Assembly (NCBI GenBank): GCA_018798825.1
Contig: CP076357.1
Coordinates: 1 to 64,000 of the forward strand
DNA from: Ochrobactrum sp. BTU1
GTDB taxonomy: Bacteria > Pseudomonadota > Alphaproteobacteria > Rhizobiales > Rhizobiaceae
Length of the DNA: 64,000 nucleotides
Reading direction: 5' to 3'
Shown: one piece after another, positions 1 through 11,427 of the stretch
How the letters are laid out: every line of letters begins with the position of its first letter
Position numbering within the stretch: the stretch's first letter is position 1
Notes under the pieces: model-generated
Told to the model about the DNA's origin: nothing
Database searches by the model: none
What the model saw: only the letters and a program-made list of their open reading frames with translations
Position numbers and translations under genes: made by a program

Positions 1-34
1 GTTCACACACCCGATTGACTCATGCTGACAATCG

Positions 35-49
35 GAACAAATAGGGAAC
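35..49 (+). promoter_or_regulatory. LexA (SOS) box upstream of imuA
   Basis: The sequence reads GAAC, seven bases, GAAC. This is the direct-repeat LexA operator of alphaproteobacteria (GAACN7GAAC, equivalent to GTTCN7GTTC on the other strand). It lies 51 bases before the imuA start codon, where LexA would block the promoter. It predicts DNA-damage induction of the whole imuA-imuB-dnaE2 cassette. Confidence 0.85.
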
Positions 50-100
50 TTATCAGCTTTAACGAGCGCTGCAAACCCCAGAAAGGGAGCCGTTTTTGGA

Positions 101-862
101 ATGCCTCAGATCGCCGCAAATCCTGTTATCGCCGAATTGCGGACACGCATTGAGCGGCTTGAAGGCGGACAAGGTCGTGTGCGTCAGGTTTTGCCGTTTG
201 GCCTTGCGGAAATCGACGCCAAATTGCCAGGTGGTGGATTGGCATTGGGAAATTTGCATGAGGTGGCTGGCGGCGGCAATGGTGCTGTTGATGGGGCTGC
301 GGCAGCCCTTTTTACGGCCGGCATCGCAGCGCGAACCAAGGGTAAAATCCTTTGGTTGGTAACGCGGAGCGATTTGTTCATGCCAGCGATCGCCCAAGCT
401 GGGCTTCATCCTGACCGGATGGTGCATCTTGAAGCGGGCGACGAAAAGGCTCTTCTTTCATGTTTTGAAGAAGGCCTGCGTCATGGTGGGCTTGGTGCGG
501 TGGTTGCAGAAACTGCGCGCCTGTCAATGACGGCGTCACGTCGACTGCAATTGGCTGCCGAGAACGGAGGAACGATCGGGATTGCATTGCGCCGCTGGCG
601 ACGGCAGTCGGAAGCTGGAGATTTCGGACAACCAACGGCCAGTGTCACACGTTGGCGCGTCTCCGTCCTCCCCTCCGCACCTTTGCCAGTTCCCGGTCTC
701 GACCGTGCGCGCTGGCTTGTTGAACTTATTCGCTGTCGCGCAGGCGAGAGTGCTGATTTTGAAGTGGAAGCTTGCGATGAACAGGGTCGTATCGCTCTTC
801 CTTCCCAGGTGGTCTACGGATCGCCTGAGAAGGAACTCGGGCGCCGTTTCGCTTCGCGTTGA
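101..862 (+). CDS. imuA: ImuA, RecA-like mutagenesis accessory protein
   Basis: The 253-residue protein has the RecA/SulA-like core typical of ImuA. ImuA is the first member of the SOS mutasome that assists ImuB and DnaE2 in translesion synthesis. The P-loop region (about residues 55-70) is glycine rich but lacks a proper GKT/GKS, so ATP binding by the usual motif is doubtful. The ATG at 101 is preceded by a GGGAG ribosome site at 85-89. The 3' end overlaps imuB by 86 bases, and a LexA box lies upstream. Identification rests on the cassette order imuA-imuB-dnaE2 as well as on sequence character. Confidence 0.85.
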   Translation: MPQIAANPVIAELRTRIERLEGGQGRVRQVLPFGLAEIDAKLPGGGLALGNLHEVAGGGNGAVDGAAAALFTAGIAARTKGKILWLVTRSDLFMPAIAQAGLHPDRMVHLEAGDEKALLSCFEEGLRHGGLGAVVAETARLSMTASRRLQLAAENGGTIGIALRRWRRQSEAGDFGQPTASVTRWRVSVLPSAPLPVPGLDRARWLVELIRCRAGESADFEVEACDEQGRIALPSQVVYGSPEKELGRRFASR

Positions 863-2300
863 ACCGCCGCTGGTTCTTATCGGCCGCGATGGACGTCGTC
901 GTGTTGTAACTGCCCTTGACCGGCAAGCCGAGGCATTGGGATTGCGTATTGGCATGCTGCTCACCAAGGCGCAGGCGCTGGTTCCTGGACTATCTGTCAT
1001 TGACGATAATCCGCGTGCTGATGCAGAAGGACTGCAAAAGCTTGCACAATGGGCGCTGCAGCGTATTTCCCCTATCGTCATGGCGGACCCACCCGATGGA
1101 TTGGTCATCGACACGACCGGAGCCGACCATCTTTTGGGTGGGGAGGCCGCTATGCTCAACGCAATTATTGATCGCTTCGCAGCGTCCGGCATCCAAACGC
1201 GAGGAGCTGTTGCGGACACGTGGGGGGTCGCCCATGCCGCAGCGCGGTTTGACCCGCAATCGCCGAAAATCATTCCGATTGACGGCGGTCAAGCCTATCT
1301 TGCGCCATTGCCGATAGCAGCTTTGCGCTTGCAATCGCCGATAATTGCAGACCTTCGTGCATTAGGGTTTGAAAGCGTCGGTGATTTGCTAAGCACCCCA
1401 CGGGCACCATTGACCCTTCGCTTTGGTCCTGAGGTTGCACGTCGCATCGATCAAGCTTTGGGTCATTTAGCGGAACCAATTGCACCAACGCGCCTTAACG
1501 AAATCATCGAAGCGCGAAAGGTCTTTGCTGAACCAATCGGAGCGGCCGAAACGATTATCCGCTATATGGATAAACTTGCAGCAGACCTTTGCAAAATATT
1601 GGAGGAAAAAGGTTTAGGCACACGTCGCCTTGATCTGTTGGTGCATCGTGTCGACAACAGCCGACAGGCTATTCGTGTCGGCATGGCGCAACCTGTCCGC
1701 GATGCGAAGCGACTGACACGACTTCTTTCAGATAAGATCGGAACCATTGATCCCGGTTTCGGGATCGAAATCATGGAGCTTGCGGCTGTCATCGTCGAAC
1801 CGCTCAACGGCAAGCAAAACATTGCTGCGCTGGTCGACGAGCCGCAACATGACATCGGCAATCTTGTCGATTTGCTGGCAAATCGGGTCGGCGAAAATCG
1901 CCTTTGCCGCTTCACTCCAGTGCAAAGCGATGTCCCGGAGCGCTCTGTGTCGAAAGTAGCCCCGCTTGCTCCTGAAACCGGGGCAACCTGGAGAAATGAC
2001 TGGCCGCGGCCGTCACGCCTCTTGCCACGACCGGAACCCATCGAAACCATGGCGCTTCTGCCTGACAATCCACCCGTGTGGTTTACCTGGCGCGGGGTTC
2101 GACGGCGGGTACGTCATGCAGACGGCCCTGAGCGCATTCGGGGTGAATGGTGGAAAAGAGACGCAGAAATGGCGACGGTGCGGGATTATTTCCGCGTCGA
2201 AGATGAAGCAGGGGAGCGCTACTGGATCTTTCGTTCAGGCGATGGGGAGCGAAGTGACAGCGGTAGTCAGTTATGGTTCTTGCATGGGATATTTGGATGA
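777..2300 (+). CDS. imuB: ImuB, catalytically inactive Y-family polymerase homologue
   Basis: The 507-residue protein begins [12 protein letters not shown], the usual ImuB N-terminus. It has the palm, fingers and little-finger layout of Y-family DNA polymerases, but members of this family lack the catalytic acidic residues. ImuB acts as the hub that joins ImuA, the beta clamp and DnaE2 at lesions. I chose the ATG at 777 because family members start there. The frame is open back to 582, but that extension lies inside imuA. The stop codon overlaps the dnaE2 start as ATGA at 2297-2300, which indicates translational coupling. Confidence 0.88.
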   Translation: MNRVVSLFLPRWSTDRLRRNSGAVSLRVEPPLVLIGRDGRRRVVTALDRQAEALGLRIGMLLTKAQALVPGLSVIDDNPRADAEGLQKLAQWALQRISPIVMADPPDGLVIDTTGADHLLGGEAAMLNAIIDRFAASGIQTRGAVADTWGVAHAAARFDPQSPKIIPIDGGQAYLAPLPIAALRLQSPIIADLRALGFESVGDLLSTPRAPLTLRFGPEVARRIDQALGHLAEPIAPTRLNEIIEARKVFAEPIGAAETIIRYMDKLAADLCKILEEKGLGTRRLDLLVHRVDNSRQAIRVGMAQPVRDAKRLTRLLSDKIGTIDPGFGIEIMELAAVIVEPLNGKQNIAALVDEPQHDIGNLVDLLANRVGENRLCRFTPVQSDVPERSVSKVAPLAPETGATWRNDWPRPSRLLPRPEPIETMALLPDNPPVWFTWRGVRRRVRHADGPERIRGEWWKRDAEMATVRDYFRVEDEAGERYWIFRSGDGERSDSGSQLWFLHGIFG

Positions 2301-5300
2301 GCCCCATACAATATGCCGAATTGCAGACAACCAGCCATTTTTCTTTTTTATGCGGTGCCAGCAGCTGCGAGGAGCTATTCGCTCAGGCGGCGTTGATGGG
2401 AATAAAGGCACTAGGAATTGTTGATCGCAACTCGCTGGCGGGGATCGTACGCGCGCATCGCGCGGCACAAGATACAGGCATACGTCTGGTTGTGGGATGC
2501 AGGCTGGACCTTAAAGATGCTACGTCACTTTTGATCTATCCGATGGATCGTGCAGCCTATGCGCGGCTGTGCCGTCTTCTTTCTTTGGGAAAAAAGCGGG
2601 CGGGCAAAGGAAAATGCGACCTCGATTGGACGGATATTGAAGCCTATAGCGAGGGATTGATAGCGGTTCTACTACCCGATGCACCCGACGCTACATGTGC
2701 GATGCGCTTAAGGCGCGTAAATGAGATTTTTGAAGACCGCGCTTATATGGCGCTCACATTGCGGCGACGTCCCAACGACCAATTGCGTCTGTGGCGGTTG
2801 GCAGCGCTCGCAGCCGCAGCAAAAGTTTCTGCCGTAGTGACCAATGACGTCTTGTTTCACGAACCTTCGCGCCAACTTATGCAGGATGTGGTCACAGCTA
2901 TTCGTCACAATACCACTGTCGATGAACTGGGCTATCGGCGCGAGCGTTTTTCTGACCGCTATCTTAAGCCTCCCGAAGAGATGCACCGATTGTTTTCTCG
3001 CTATCCGGAGGCTTTAGCGAAGACTTTGGAAATTACCGAGCGCTGCAAGTTTTCGCTCGACGAACTCACGTATCAATATCCTGAAGAACGAATTTTTCCT
3101 GAACTCTCGCCACTTGAGGCGCTCGAAAAACTGACGTGGGAGGGCGCAGCCGAGCGTTATCCTGAGGGGCTGCCGGAAAAAGTCCGGGATAGTCTTTTAC
3201 ACGAATTGCGATTGATTAAAAAACTCGATTACGCGCCTTATTTTCTGACGGTCAATTCGATTGTTCGCTTCGCCCGCTCCAAAGGAATTCTGTGCCAGGG
3301 CAGAGGCTCGGCGGCAAATAGTTCGGTTTGTTATGTTCTTGGCGTTACCGGCATCGATCCAGATCGCAACGATCTGTTGTTTGAACGCTTTGTTTCAGAA
3401 GAAAGGCGGGAACCGCCTGATATCGACGTCGATTTTGAGCACGAACGGCGTGAAGAAGTCATCCAATGGATTTATGAAACCTACGGGCGGGACCGTGCAG
3501 CACTTTGTTCAACCGTAATTCGTTATCGCGCAAAGGGTGCACTTCGGGATGTCGGTAAGGCGCTGGGCTTACCGGAGGATTTAACGAAGTCTCTTTCTTC
3601 GCAGGTTTGGGGATGGTCGGAGGGTGTGGAAGCGAGACACGCGGAAGGCCTCAATCTAAATCTTTGCGACCGTCGTCTGCGGCTCGCCTTAGAACTTTCA
3701 AATCAGCTTGTCGGCACGCCGCGTCATCTTTCCCAACATCCTGGCGGGTTCGTGCTCACCCGGGACCGGCTTGATGAACTTGTTCCCATCGAACCCGCGG
3801 CCATGGAAGACCGCGCGGTGATCGAGTGGGACAAGGACGACATTGATGTTTTAAAGTTTATGAAAGTCGATGTATTGGCGCTTGGCATGCTGTCTTGCAT
3901 GCGTCGAGCATTCGATCTGCTTGCTCAATACAAGGACATCAGGCTCGAGCTCGCCTCTATTCCTTCCGAGGATCCTCGCACCTACGCGATGATAAGACGG
4001 GCCGATACGCTCGGGACGTTTCAGATTGAATCCCGGGCCCAGATGGCAATGTTACCGCGCATGAAGCCGCGTACTTTCTATGATTTGGTGATTGAGGTCG
4101 CGATTGTGCGCCCAGGTCCGATCCAGGGGGACATGGTCCATCCCTATCTTAAGCGTCGCGAAGGCAAGGAAGAGATTGTCTATCCGCGACCTGAGTTGGA
4201 GGCCGTCCTGGGCAAGACGTTAGGCGTGCCTTTGTTTCAAGAACAAGCCATGCGCGTTGCGATTGAATGCGCGGGGTTCTCGGCGGGTGAAGCTGATATG
4301 TTGCGTCGCGCAATGGCGACATTCAAGCACACTGGCGGTGTATCGAAATTCGGAGAAAAGCTGATCGAAGGCATGGTGGCCAACGGCTATGAGCGTGACT
4401 TTGCGACAAAAACTTTCAAGCAACTTGAGGGTTTTGGCTCATATGGCTTTCCTGAAAGCCATGCGGCGAGTTTCGCATTGATCGCTTACGCAAGTAGCTG
4501 GATCAAATGTTGGCATCCTGACGTTTTCTGCGCTGCACTTTTAAACGCGCAACCGATGGGATTTTACGCACCAGCCCAAATTGTCCGCGATGCACAAGCG
4601 CACGGCGTTGAGATTCGTCCCGTTTGCATCAACGCTTCGCGATGGGACACGACACTTGAACCTATTAATGGCGACGAAAGCAGATTTGCAGTCCGTCTGG
4701 GACTGCGCATGGTCAAGGGTTTAGGGAACGCGCAGGCCGCTCGACTGATAGCTTCTCGCGGCGATACCCCTTATGCATCAGTCGATGATTTATGGCGTCG
4801 GGCAGAAATTCCAGCATCTGCATTAAATGACTTGGCAGAAGCGGATGCATTCAGACCATCGCTTGGCCTTCAAAGACGTGACGTTATCTGGGCGATGAAG
4901 GCGCTTAGGGACGAGCCTTTGCCATTGTTTTCAGCGGCAGCTGCCCGTGAGCGCGTCATCGTTACCGAACAAGTTGAACCGGCGGTGCCTTTACGACCAA
5001 TGACAGCTGGAAGTGAGGTTGTGGCGGACTATTCTCATGTCGGGCTTACATTACGTCAGCATCCCTTAGCCTTTCTCCGGTCAGATCTGACGCGTCGACG
5101 CGTATCCACCTGCGCGAGTGCCAATGCGATGCGGGATCGGAGCCCAGTGAAAGTTGCAGGTCTGGTTTTAGTGCGGCAGAGGCCGGGATCGGCCAAGGGC
5201 GTGATGTTTATTACAATCGAGGATGAAACAGGTGTCGCCAATCTCGTCGTATGGACAAAAGTGTTTGAAAAATACCGGAGTGCGGTGCTCGGTGGTGGAA

Positions 5301-5557
5301 TGATCGGCATAAAAGGGCGCGTTCAACGTGAAGGTGACGTCATTCATATAGTCGCGCATCATATAACGGATCTTTCATCCGAACTCGCTGGCATCGGCAA
5401 CCGGGAAACTGCATTTCCTTTGCCTCATGGAAGAGGCGACGAGTTTCATCATGGCTCGCCTGCGCCCGACCCGCGTGGGATGCCAAAGCCACGCGATATG
5501 CCTGATCCTTATCTTCATCTCGATCAAATCAAGGTTAAAACCCGTGATTTTCGCTAA
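2297..5557 (+). CDS. dnaE2: Error-prone DNA polymerase DnaE2
   Basis: The 1086-residue C-family polymerase has the domain order of DnaE2. An N-terminal PHP domain begins with [12 protein letters not shown]. The polymerase core carries the PDIDVDF catalytic acidic motif near residue 373 and a third aspartate in [10 protein letters not shown] near residue 523. Tandem HhH and OB-fold regions follow towards the C-terminus. It extends past lesions as the polymerase of the ImuA-ImuB-DnaE2 mutasome. The ATG at 2297 overlaps the imuB stop; an earlier in-frame ATG at 2273 is less likely. LexA control is expected from the box at 35-49. Confidence 0.93.
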   Translation: MSPIQYAELQTTSHFSFLCGASSCEELFAQAALMGIKALGIVDRNSLAGIVRAHRAAQDTGIRLVVGCRLDLKDATSLLIYPMDRAAYARLCRLLSLGKKRAGKGKCDLDWTDIEAYSEGLIAVLLPDAPDATCAMRLRRVNEIFEDRAYMALTLRRRPNDQLRLWRLAALAAAAKVSAVVTNDVLFHEPSRQLMQDVVTAIRHNTTVDELGYRRERFSDRYLKPPEEMHRLFSRYPEALAKTLEITERCKFSLDELTYQYPEERIFPELSPLEALEKLTWEGAAERYPEGLPEKVRDSLLHELRLIKKLDYAPYFLTVNSIVRFARSKGILCQGRGSAANSSVCYVLGVTGIDPDRNDLLFERFVSEERREPPDIDVDFEHERREEVIQWIYETYGRDRAALCSTVIRYRAKGALRDVGKALGLPEDLTKSLSSQVWGWSEGVEARHAEGLNLNLCDRRLRLALELSNQLVGTPRHLSQHPGGFVLTRDRLDELVPIEPAAMEDRAVIEWDKDDIDVLKFMKVDVLALGMLSCMRRAFDLLAQYKDIRLELASIPSEDPRTYAMIRRADTLGTFQIESRAQMAMLPRMKPRTFYDLVIEVAIVRPGPIQGDMVHPYLKRREGKEEIVYPRPELEAVLGKTLGVPLFQEQAMRVAIECAGFSAGEADMLRRAMATFKHTGGVSKFGEKLIEGMVANGYERDFATKTFKQLEGFGSYGFPESHAASFALIAYASSWIKCWHPDVFCAALLNAQPMGFYAPAQIVRDAQAHGVEIRPVCINASRWDTTLEPINGDESRFAVRLGLRMVKGLGNAQAARLIASRGDTPYASVDDLWRRAEIPASALNDLAEADAFRPSLGLQRRDVIWAMKALRDEPLPLFSAAAARERVIVTEQVEPAVPLRPMTAGSEVVADYSHVGLTLRQHPLAFLRSDLTRRRVSTCASANAMRDRSPVKVAGLVLVRQRPGSAKGVMFITIEDETGVANLVVWTKVFEKYRSAVLGGGMIGIKGRVQREGDVIHIVAHHITDLSSELAGIGNRETAFPLPHGRGDEFHHGSPAPDPRGMPKPRDMPDPYLHLDQIKVKTRDFR

Positions 5558-5674
5558 ATAGCCGATGCCGAGTTTGTCCTGAATGACTTTTCCCGTGCCT
5601 GCCTTTTTGACCAGGTCGAAGAAGACACTGAAGATTCAAAGGGGTTGAAGGTCCAAAGAAGTTAATATTGCCAT

Positions 5675-5712
5675 TTTAGCCGACCAAGCCTGGTGAAAGT
5701 ACGTCGGCTAAA
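5675..5712. other. Inverted repeat between dnaE2 and the beta-lactamase gene
   Basis: TTTAGCCGAC (5675-5684) and its exact complement GTCGGCTAAA (5703-5712) flank an 18-base loop in the 248-base gap between the convergent dnaE2 and beta-lactamase genes. It could be a bidirectional terminator, although no clear T run follows. The rest of the gap shows no gene. Confidence 0.35.
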
Positions 5713-5805
5713 TCCAATTTTGCTAATATCTGGCTCTGTGCTGGTTCCAAAACCCGCTTTGAGTTCCTCCACCCCGCTACTCGACACACGGGGGCACTTT
5801 CCGGC

Positions 5806-6951
5806 TTACTGTTTCAGCAATGCTTGAATAAGCGAATAGGTCGCTTCAATGCGCGCTTCGTTCGGATAGTTTTTATTCGCGAGCACCACAATACCAAGTT
5901 TCTCACTTGGGATTGCAGCGATATAGCCGCCAAATCCATTCGTTGAGCCGGTTTTGTTGATGAGGACTTGTCTTTGTGCTGGCAGGGACGGTGTTATTTT
6001 TTGTACCGGCTGGGGTTTCATAATGAAATCATAGCCGTTTCCTGCAAGCATATCCTTGATATTCACCGGCCATGGATATTGTTCAAGGATCATGGCTTGA
6101 GTAAAGAAATCTGTCTTGAACTGCCCTTGCTGGGTCCGCTCAACGGCAGCTTTTATTTCAGCCGAGGTTTCGCCCTCACCCAGCTCTATATCGAGAAGCT
6201 TGAGCATGTCCCGAGCGCTCGACTTGACCCCATAGGCTTCCGCATCCAAAACACCGGGCGAAACTCTGATGGGTGCATCCGTTTTGCGATCATAGCCATA
6301 TGCATAAAGCGGCATCTTTTCGTCAGGCACATTAATCCAGGTATTGGTGAGGCCAAGGGCAGGAAATAGCACCGTTTGGGCGGCCTTTGGGTAGTTGCTA
6401 CCCATTGCCTTTCCAGAAATATAACCGAGCATTCCAATGCTGATGTTGGAATAACTGCGCGCACCAGGATGCGAGGGTTGCCAATCCTTGAGCCAATTTA
6501 TCAAACCTTCCACGTTTTCAACGCTATCTGGAACCTGCAAAGGCAGTCCGCCGGAATGGTGCGTGGCAAGATCCATCAAGGTGAGATTATTACCGATTGA
6601 ACAGGCGTCTTCACAAAGATGATGGGCAAGTGTGTCGTTGAGATTGAGCTTTCCGTGTTGTTCAGCCAGAGCCGCGAGTGTCACTGTAAAGACTTTGCTT
6701 ATCGAACCGAGTTCGAAAAGCGTATCGGGCGTTACCGGGCGATTATCTGCTCGCGACGCAAGACCTGCCGTATAAAACTCATGAACACCATTGCGGGTAA
6801 CGCCGACAACCAAACCCGGTATTTTATAATTCTCAATGACTGGAGAAAAAGCTTTTTGAGCATATGCGCTGAAATCGCCGGCGACAGCCATTGAGGGGCA
6901 GAGAACTGATATCAGCGCAAGCGCTTTGAGTAATTGTGGCCGCCCATTCAT
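5806..6951 (-). CDS. Class C (AmpC-type) beta-lactamase
   Basis: The 381-residue periplasmic serine hydrolase inactivates beta-lactams. An N-terminal signal peptide probably ends near AVA-GDF (about residue 25). All three class C motifs are present: S83-I-S-K with the acylated serine, Y167-S-N, and K333-T-G in NKTGSTNGFGGY. Length matches AmpC enzymes. No ampR regulator is adjacent, so inducibility cannot be read here. It lies 180 bases downstream of the M20 amidohydrolase on the same strand. A broader serine-hydrolase role (penicillin-binding protein or esterase) is less likely given the intact motifs. Confidence 0.93.
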   Translation of the reverse strand: MNGRPQLLKALALISVLCPSMAVAGDFSAYAQKAFSPVIENYKIPGLVVGVTRNGVHEFYTAGLASRADNRPVTPDTLFELGSISKVFTVTLAALAEQHGKLNLNDTLAHHLCEDACSIGNNLTLMDLATHHSGGLPLQVPDSVENVEGLINWLKDWQPSHPGARSYSNISIGMLGYISGKAMGSNYPKAAQTVLFPALGLTNTWINVPDEKMPLYAYGYDRKTDAPIRVSPGVLDAEAYGVKSSARDMLKLLDIELGEGETSAEIKAAVERTQQGQFKTDFFTQAMILEQYPWPVNIKDMLAGNGYDFIMKPQPVQKITPSLPAQRQVLINKTGSTNGFGGYIAAIPSEKLGIVVLANKNYPNEARIEATYSLIQALLKQ

Positions 6952-7130
6952 TGATTTGCTCCATTAATTCGCAGTTTTCAAATACCGATCTCGGTACTGC
7001 ATTTGATGGGGCGAAGTTAAGGCAACCAAGGCCGTCTTTTGGTCAGGATGGATTAACGACCGTGCAGAATTATAAAAATTGCCGCACGGCCAACCCTCTT
7101 GTCTTATTTTTTTCCGAGATTCTCTTGCCT

Positions 7131-8555
7131 TTATCCGCGAGACATATTCAAGGGCGGCATGACATCTGGACCCAGTGGCGAAACATATGGTGTTCTCGCA
7201 GTATGTTCAGCCAGCGCTGCTTTCGCATTTTCCAACAATTGTGGATCGACAATAGCGTTGAGACCCGTCGCAGCCATTGCCTTTGCAGCATGAACCATTG
7301 CTTTATGAGCAGCTGGCGACTTGCCTTGTGCAACGATCTGCCAGGTATGAAACGGTGTGCCGATAGCAACCGTTGGAGCGTGGACCTGCACTGTTGGGAC
7401 AACCCAGCTCACATCACCGATATCGGTCGACCCGATAAACGGCTTCCGATTGGTATTTTCAGGGGTTAGGAAGTTTGCGAGCGGCTCCTCGGTGATTGGC
7501 ATGCCAATCGCCTTGTAAACGGAGGCTATATCTTTTTCAGAGAATGTTTTACGAATTTCACGGGCAAAAGCGCGATCCTGCTCATCAAAATCGGGAGCAC
7601 CCAATTCATCCATGGCTGTATAGAGCGCATGTTCGAGCGGCTTATTGTCAAGCGTGTTGGATACCGCACTTACGATGCTCATCTCAACCGTCGTCTCGGT
7701 CATCATCGCTGCCCCCTGTGCAATTTTATGCACACGGTGAACAAGATCATGCATATCTTGCAGTTCCATCGCGCGAATTGAATAACGAACCCGAGCATGA
7801 GCCTGAACAACATTGGGCGCGATGCCGCCTGCATCCAAAATTGCAGAGTGAACACGCGCGTCAGATGGCATATGTTCACGCATGTAATTCACACCAACGC
7901 TCATTAGTTCGAGAGCATCAAGTGCACTGCGCCCCAAATGAGGAGCGGCGGCTGCATGAGCTGCACGGCCTTTGAACGTGAAGTCCGCACGCGTATTGGC
8001 AAGAGAAAGCGCCGGAGCGACTTCCCAAAAACTGTAGGGATGCCATGAAATGGCAATGTCGACGTCGTCGAATGCTCCGGCGCGAACCATGAACGTCTTC
8101 GCCGCGCCCCCCTCTTCGGCCGGACAACCATAATAGCGCACCCGTCCAGCAATGCCTTTTTCGGCCAGGTAATTCTTGAGCGCAATTGCAGCGAGCATCG
8201 CACCTGATCCAAGGAGATTATGCCCACAACCGTGGCCATTTCCGCCCTCGTGCAATGGTTTGTGCTCGGCCTGACCCGCCTCTTGGCTCAGACCTGGGAG
8301 CGCATCAAACTCGCCTAAAAATGCAATAACAGGTCCGCCCTCTCCCGCCTCACCAATAACAGAGGTTGGGATATCCGCTATCGCTTCAGTGACGCGGAAG
8401 CCGTGATGCAAGAGTTCAGCCTTATGTTCAGCGACTGAGCGAAACTCTGTATAACAAACTTCAGGCATGCCCCAAACGCGATCGCTGAGCTCAATAAGCC
8501 GTTCTTTTTCAGCATCGACTTTTTGCCAGAGGTCTTTTCGATTATTTGCATTCAT
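7131..8555 (-). CDS. M20 family amidohydrolase (AbgB-like)
   Basis: The 474-residue metal-dependent amidohydrolase resembles AbgB, the p-aminobenzoyl-glutamate hydrolase subunit, and related aminoacylases. The metal-binding signature HGCGHN lies near residue 108, followed by a PAEEGGA motif; a dimerisation domain sits in the middle. I chose the ATG at 8555, which has GGAA eight bases upstream; a TTG at 8567 in the same frame is the alternative. It follows the alpha/beta hydrolase gene closely and sits at the end of a peptide importer operon. It may therefore release amino acids from imported acylated or amide-linked substrates (inference). Confidence 0.85.
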   Translation of the reverse strand: MNANNRKDLWQKVDAEKERLIELSDRVWGMPEVCYTEFRSVAEHKAELLHHGFRVTEAIADIPTSVIGEAGEGGPVIAFLGEFDALPGLSQEAGQAEHKPLHEGGNGHGCGHNLLGSGAMLAAIALKNYLAEKGIAGRVRYYGCPAEEGGAAKTFMVRAGAFDDVDIAISWHPYSFWEVAPALSLANTRADFTFKGRAAHAAAAPHLGRSALDALELMSVGVNYMREHMPSDARVHSAILDAGGIAPNVVQAHARVRYSIRAMELQDMHDLVHRVHKIAQGAAMMTETTVEMSIVSAVSNTLDNKPLEHALYTAMDELGAPDFDEQDRAFAREIRKTFSEKDIASVYKAIGMPITEEPLANFLTPENTNRKPFIGSTDIGDVSWVVPTVQVHAPTVAIGTPFHTWQIVAQGKSPAAHKAMVHAAKAMAATGLNAIVDPQLLENAKAALAEHTARTPYVSPLGPDVMPPLNMSRG

Positions 8556-8576
8556 AGCATTTTCCAATTTCTGCTT

Positions 8577-9449
8577 TTAGAGCTGTGCCGCATCATCAAA
8601 CACAAGTTCGGAGGCCGGGGGAATCCTGTTTTCAAACCAGAACGCGGCAGCTGCACGAGACATAGCAGCGCCGTCATGGCCAACACCTTCTATGTCTATC
8701 AGCTTCCATTCGAAAGGTAGACCACGCTTTCTTGCCTGTTCCAGCGCATAGGCATAGAAAAAATGTGCGCGCTTAAAACGTGATGGGCCTTGTGCCAGCG
8801 CTTCGGGCTGAGAAGGAAGGTTCGGATCGTCTTCGGCGATATCCTGATCGCCCGCAAATATGTGCATTGGATAGGCGAACCAGCGGGCAAGCTGTTCCTC
8901 AGACAAACCAATGGCTCCCATGCCTTCTGGAAAGCGCCGCTCCATATCCGGCAAGGTATACCAGCCCGGATTTGCAGCTATGACAGCACAGAAAGGATAA
9001 GTTGGCTGTGTGGCGAGCAGCCGATGCGCAAATTGCCCACCGGCCGAATGCCCATAAAGGTAGGGACGTTCTTGGGTAGTGACCCCGGACGCCTTCAAGG
9101 CAGCAAACACGCGCGCGGGAACCCCGTATAGCCATTCTTGAGGCTCACGAACATTTCCCGACTGATCTAATACGAGACCGTTATTATAACTTTCAGCCAT
9201 CGGGAATGCGGCATCAGAGAAGGTTGGTGCAGCAATTAACAGCCCGTGTTTTTCAGCTGCTGGTATCCAGAAATCCCGATACTCATCACCGTTACGCAGC
9301 ATTCCATGCTGTACAATCACCACAGGACTGTTCGGCTTATGGTGCGCTGGTCGGTAGAAGTTTACCTCCAAAGGGCGGTCAGGGTGAAACCCGTCGAGGA
9401 AAGGCAATACACTTGCCCCGGTTACTGGATTAAGCGACGAGGTAATCAT
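8577..9449 (-). CDS. Alpha/beta hydrolase (PHB depolymerase/esterase type)
   Basis: The 290-residue hydrolase carries the nucleophile elbow GHSAGG near residue 131 and the oxyanion-region motif VVIVQHGMLRNGDEY near the N-terminus, as in LpqC/poly(3-hydroxybutyrate) depolymerase-like esterases. No signal peptide is evident. The ATG at 9449 overlaps the stop codon of the upstream ATPase gene (ATGA), so it is translated as part of the importer operon; an upstream GTG or TTG start would lie inside that ATPase gene. Substrate is unknown; operon position suggests it acts on the imported compound. Confidence 0.75.
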   Translation of the reverse strand: MITSSLNPVTGASVLPFLDGFHPDRPLEVNFYRPAHHKPNSPVVIVQHGMLRNGDEYRDFWIPAAEKHGLLIAAPTFSDAAFPMAESYNNGLVLDQSGNVREPQEWLYGVPARVFAALKASGVTTQERPYLYGHSAGGQFAHRLLATQPTYPFCAVIAANPGWYTLPDMERRFPEGMGAIGLSEEQLARWFAYPMHIFAGDQDIAEDDPNLPSQPEALAQGPSRFKRAHFFYAYALEQARKRGLPFEWKLIDIEGVGHDGAAMSRAAAAFWFENRIPPASELVFDDAAQL

Positions 9450-10450
9450 TGATACTCCAGATTGTGCAAATGGCACGCCACACTCTGACAAGAGGCGATT
9501 TCTTTCAACTCGGGACGATGATCACGGCACACAGCCATGGCTTGTGGACATCGAGGATGGAACGGACAGCCCTTTGGTGGCGCCAGCGGCGAAGGCAGAT
9601 CCCCCTTCAACGGTTCGAAATTGCGCTTGCGGCGTTTGACGGAGGGGCTCGCATTCAGCAACGCAGCGCTATAGGGATGGGCCGGATTTGCAAATATATC
9701 GGCCGCTGCGCCGATCTCGACAATACGGCCCAGATACATGATCGCAATGCGATCACTTATATGCCGAACCACCCCAAGATCGTGACTGACAAACAGGTAT
9801 GTCAATCCGTATCGCTCCTTCAAATCCATGAAGAGATTGATGACCTGGGCCTGGATGGATACGTCAAGGGCTGAGACCGGTTCGTCGCAAACCAGAAAAT
9901 CCGGCTTAACGGCTAGTGCGCGCGCTATGCCGATACGCTGACGTTGCCCTCCGGAAAACTGATGGGGATAGCGGTCACGATAAGCGACATCTAGACCTAC
10001 TTCCTCCAAAGCGCGATCAACGATGCCTGAGATTTGGCTTTTCGGCGCTAGCTTGTGAACCTTCAGTGCTTCGGCAACAATATCGTGAACCTTCATTCTA
10101 GGATCAAGTGAAGCGAAAGGATCCTGAAAAATCATCTGTACTTTAAGCAGGAAATCCAGCTTTTCGCGGTTGCGCAAGTCGCGGACGTTTCTATGCTTGT
10201 AGAGAACATCTCCGGCCGTTGGTTTATGAATGCCGGTCGCCATGCGTGCCAATGTGGATTTACCACAGCCCGATTCCCCAACCAGACCAAGAACCTCGCC
10301 TTGCCTCACACTGAGATCAACACCGTCGACGGCGCGCAGGAGCCGATTGGGTTGCTTTTTTCCAGCAAGGCTGAGGATCTTTTCAGCCGTTGTCGCTCTG
10401 GATTCAAAATATTTGCTGACGCTTTTCATCTCGAACAAAATATCGTTCAC
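9446..10450 (-). CDS. Peptide-type ABC transporter ATPase (DppF/OppF-like)
   Basis: The 334-residue cytoplasmic ATPase energises the importer encoded upstream. Walker A is GESGCGKST, the signature is [10 protein letters not shown], and Walker B is [12 protein letters not shown]. The C-terminal oligopeptide-transporter extension has the CPFHPRCP cysteine motif typical of this family. Start and stop overlap its neighbours (10447-10450 and 9446-9449), so it is part of a tightly coupled operon with the partner ATPase and the alpha/beta hydrolase. Confidence 0.92.
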   Translation of the reverse strand: MNDILFEMKSVSKYFESRATTAEKILSLAGKKQPNRLLRAVDGVDLSVRQGEVLGLVGESGCGKSTLARMATGIHKPTAGDVLYKHRNVRDLRNREKLDFLLKVQMIFQDPFASLDPRMKVHDIVAEALKVHKLAPKSQISGIVDRALEEVGLDVAYRDRYPHQFSGGQRQRIGIARALAVKPDFLVCDEPVSALDVSIQAQVINLFMDLKERYGLTYLFVSHDLGVVRHISDRIAIMYLGRIVEIGAAADIFANPAHPYSAALLNASPSVKRRKRNFEPLKGDLPSPLAPPKGCPFHPRCPQAMAVCRDHRPELKEIASCQSVACHLHNLEYQ

Positions 10451-11427
10451 GAGATCACCTCCAGCGCTGCAACCGGATTATGGCATCGAAAGCTATGATC
10501 ACCCAATTTCTGTTTTTCCGGATAAGTCGTTACGCAAATCTCGATTGCCCGCTCACACCGCGTTCGGAATGGGCATCCGGACGGGCGCGCATCAATGCGG
10601 GGAGCATTTCCGTTGATTTGATGAAGACGTTCGCCTGGCTGAACCATCCCGGTCGAAGAACGAAGCAGACCAAGCGTGTAAGGATGCATCGGTTTATCGA
10701 GCACATCATCCACCAACCCGCTTTCAACAATCTGTCCGGCGTACATGACCGCGACCCGATCAGCCAATTCTGCAACAACGGCCAGGTCGTGTGTAATCCA
10801 CAAAACAGCGGTTCCAGTTTGACGCACAAGCTTTTGTACTTCGTAAAGGATCTGGCTCTGTATAGTAACGTCCAACGCGGTTGTCGGCTCATCAGCGATG
10901 ATAAGATCAGGACTATTGAGCAACGCGATCGCAATAGCCACGCGCTGACGCATTCCTCCTGAAAACTCGTGCGGATATTGTTTAAGCCGTGCTTCAGGCG
11001 ATGAAATCCCAACTCTTGTTAGGGCATCGATGGCTTCTCTGCGCGCGTCTTCACGGCTAGAGTTGCGATGCTCAAAAATTGCCTCAAGCATCTGCTCCCC
11101 GATTGTTAAAACCGGGTTGAGGGTGGAAAGCGGATCCTGAAAGATCATGGCAATGCGGTCGCCACGCAGTGAACGCAACTCTTCGTCGGAAGCTGCGCAG
11201 AGATCAGCGCCATTGAAAAGTATCTTGCCTTCTACAATCTCTCCAGGTGCATCAATCAGTTGAACGATGGAAAAGCCTGTGACCGATTTTCCAGACCCGG
11301 ATTCGCCTACCAGACAAAGGATTTCGCCGCGCTCGACGGTGAGATCAACACCGTCTACCGCTGACCAAGCGCCGCCAAGCAAGTGAAAGACTGTCCGCAG
11401 TCCCTGGATATCTAAAAGTGCCGTCAT
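10447..11427 (-). CDS. Peptide-type ABC transporter ATPase (DppD/OppD-like)
   Basis: The 326-residue ATPase has Walker [10 protein letters not shown], signature [10 protein letters not shown] and Walker [13 protein letters not shown]. The C-terminal CPFRTRCE cysteine motif is that of oligopeptide ATPases. The ATG at 11427 overlaps the preceding permease stop (ATGA). The frame remains open for a further 129 codons upstream, but that extension is a shadow of the permease gene. It forms a heterodimer with the adjacent DppF-like subunit. Confidence 0.92.
   Translation of the reverse strand: MTALLDIQGLRTVFHLLGGAWSAVDGVDLTVERGEILCLVGESGSGKSVTGFSIVQLIDAPGEIVEGKILFNGADLCAASDEELRSLRGDRIAMIFQDPLSTLNPVLTIGEQMLEAIFEHRNSSREDARREAIDALTRVGISSPEARLKQYPHEFSGGMRQRVAIAIALLNSPDLIIADEPTTALDVTIQSQILYEVQKLVRQTGTAVLWITHDLAVVAELADRVAVMYAGQIVESGLVDDVLDKPMHPYTLGLLRSSTGMVQPGERLHQINGNAPRIDARPSGCPFRTRCERAIEICVTTYPEKQKLGDHSFRCHNPVAALEVIS

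Noticed and set aside
582..776. Upstream extension of imuB
   Set aside because: The frame is open to 582 but lies inside imuA; the family N-terminus begins at 777.
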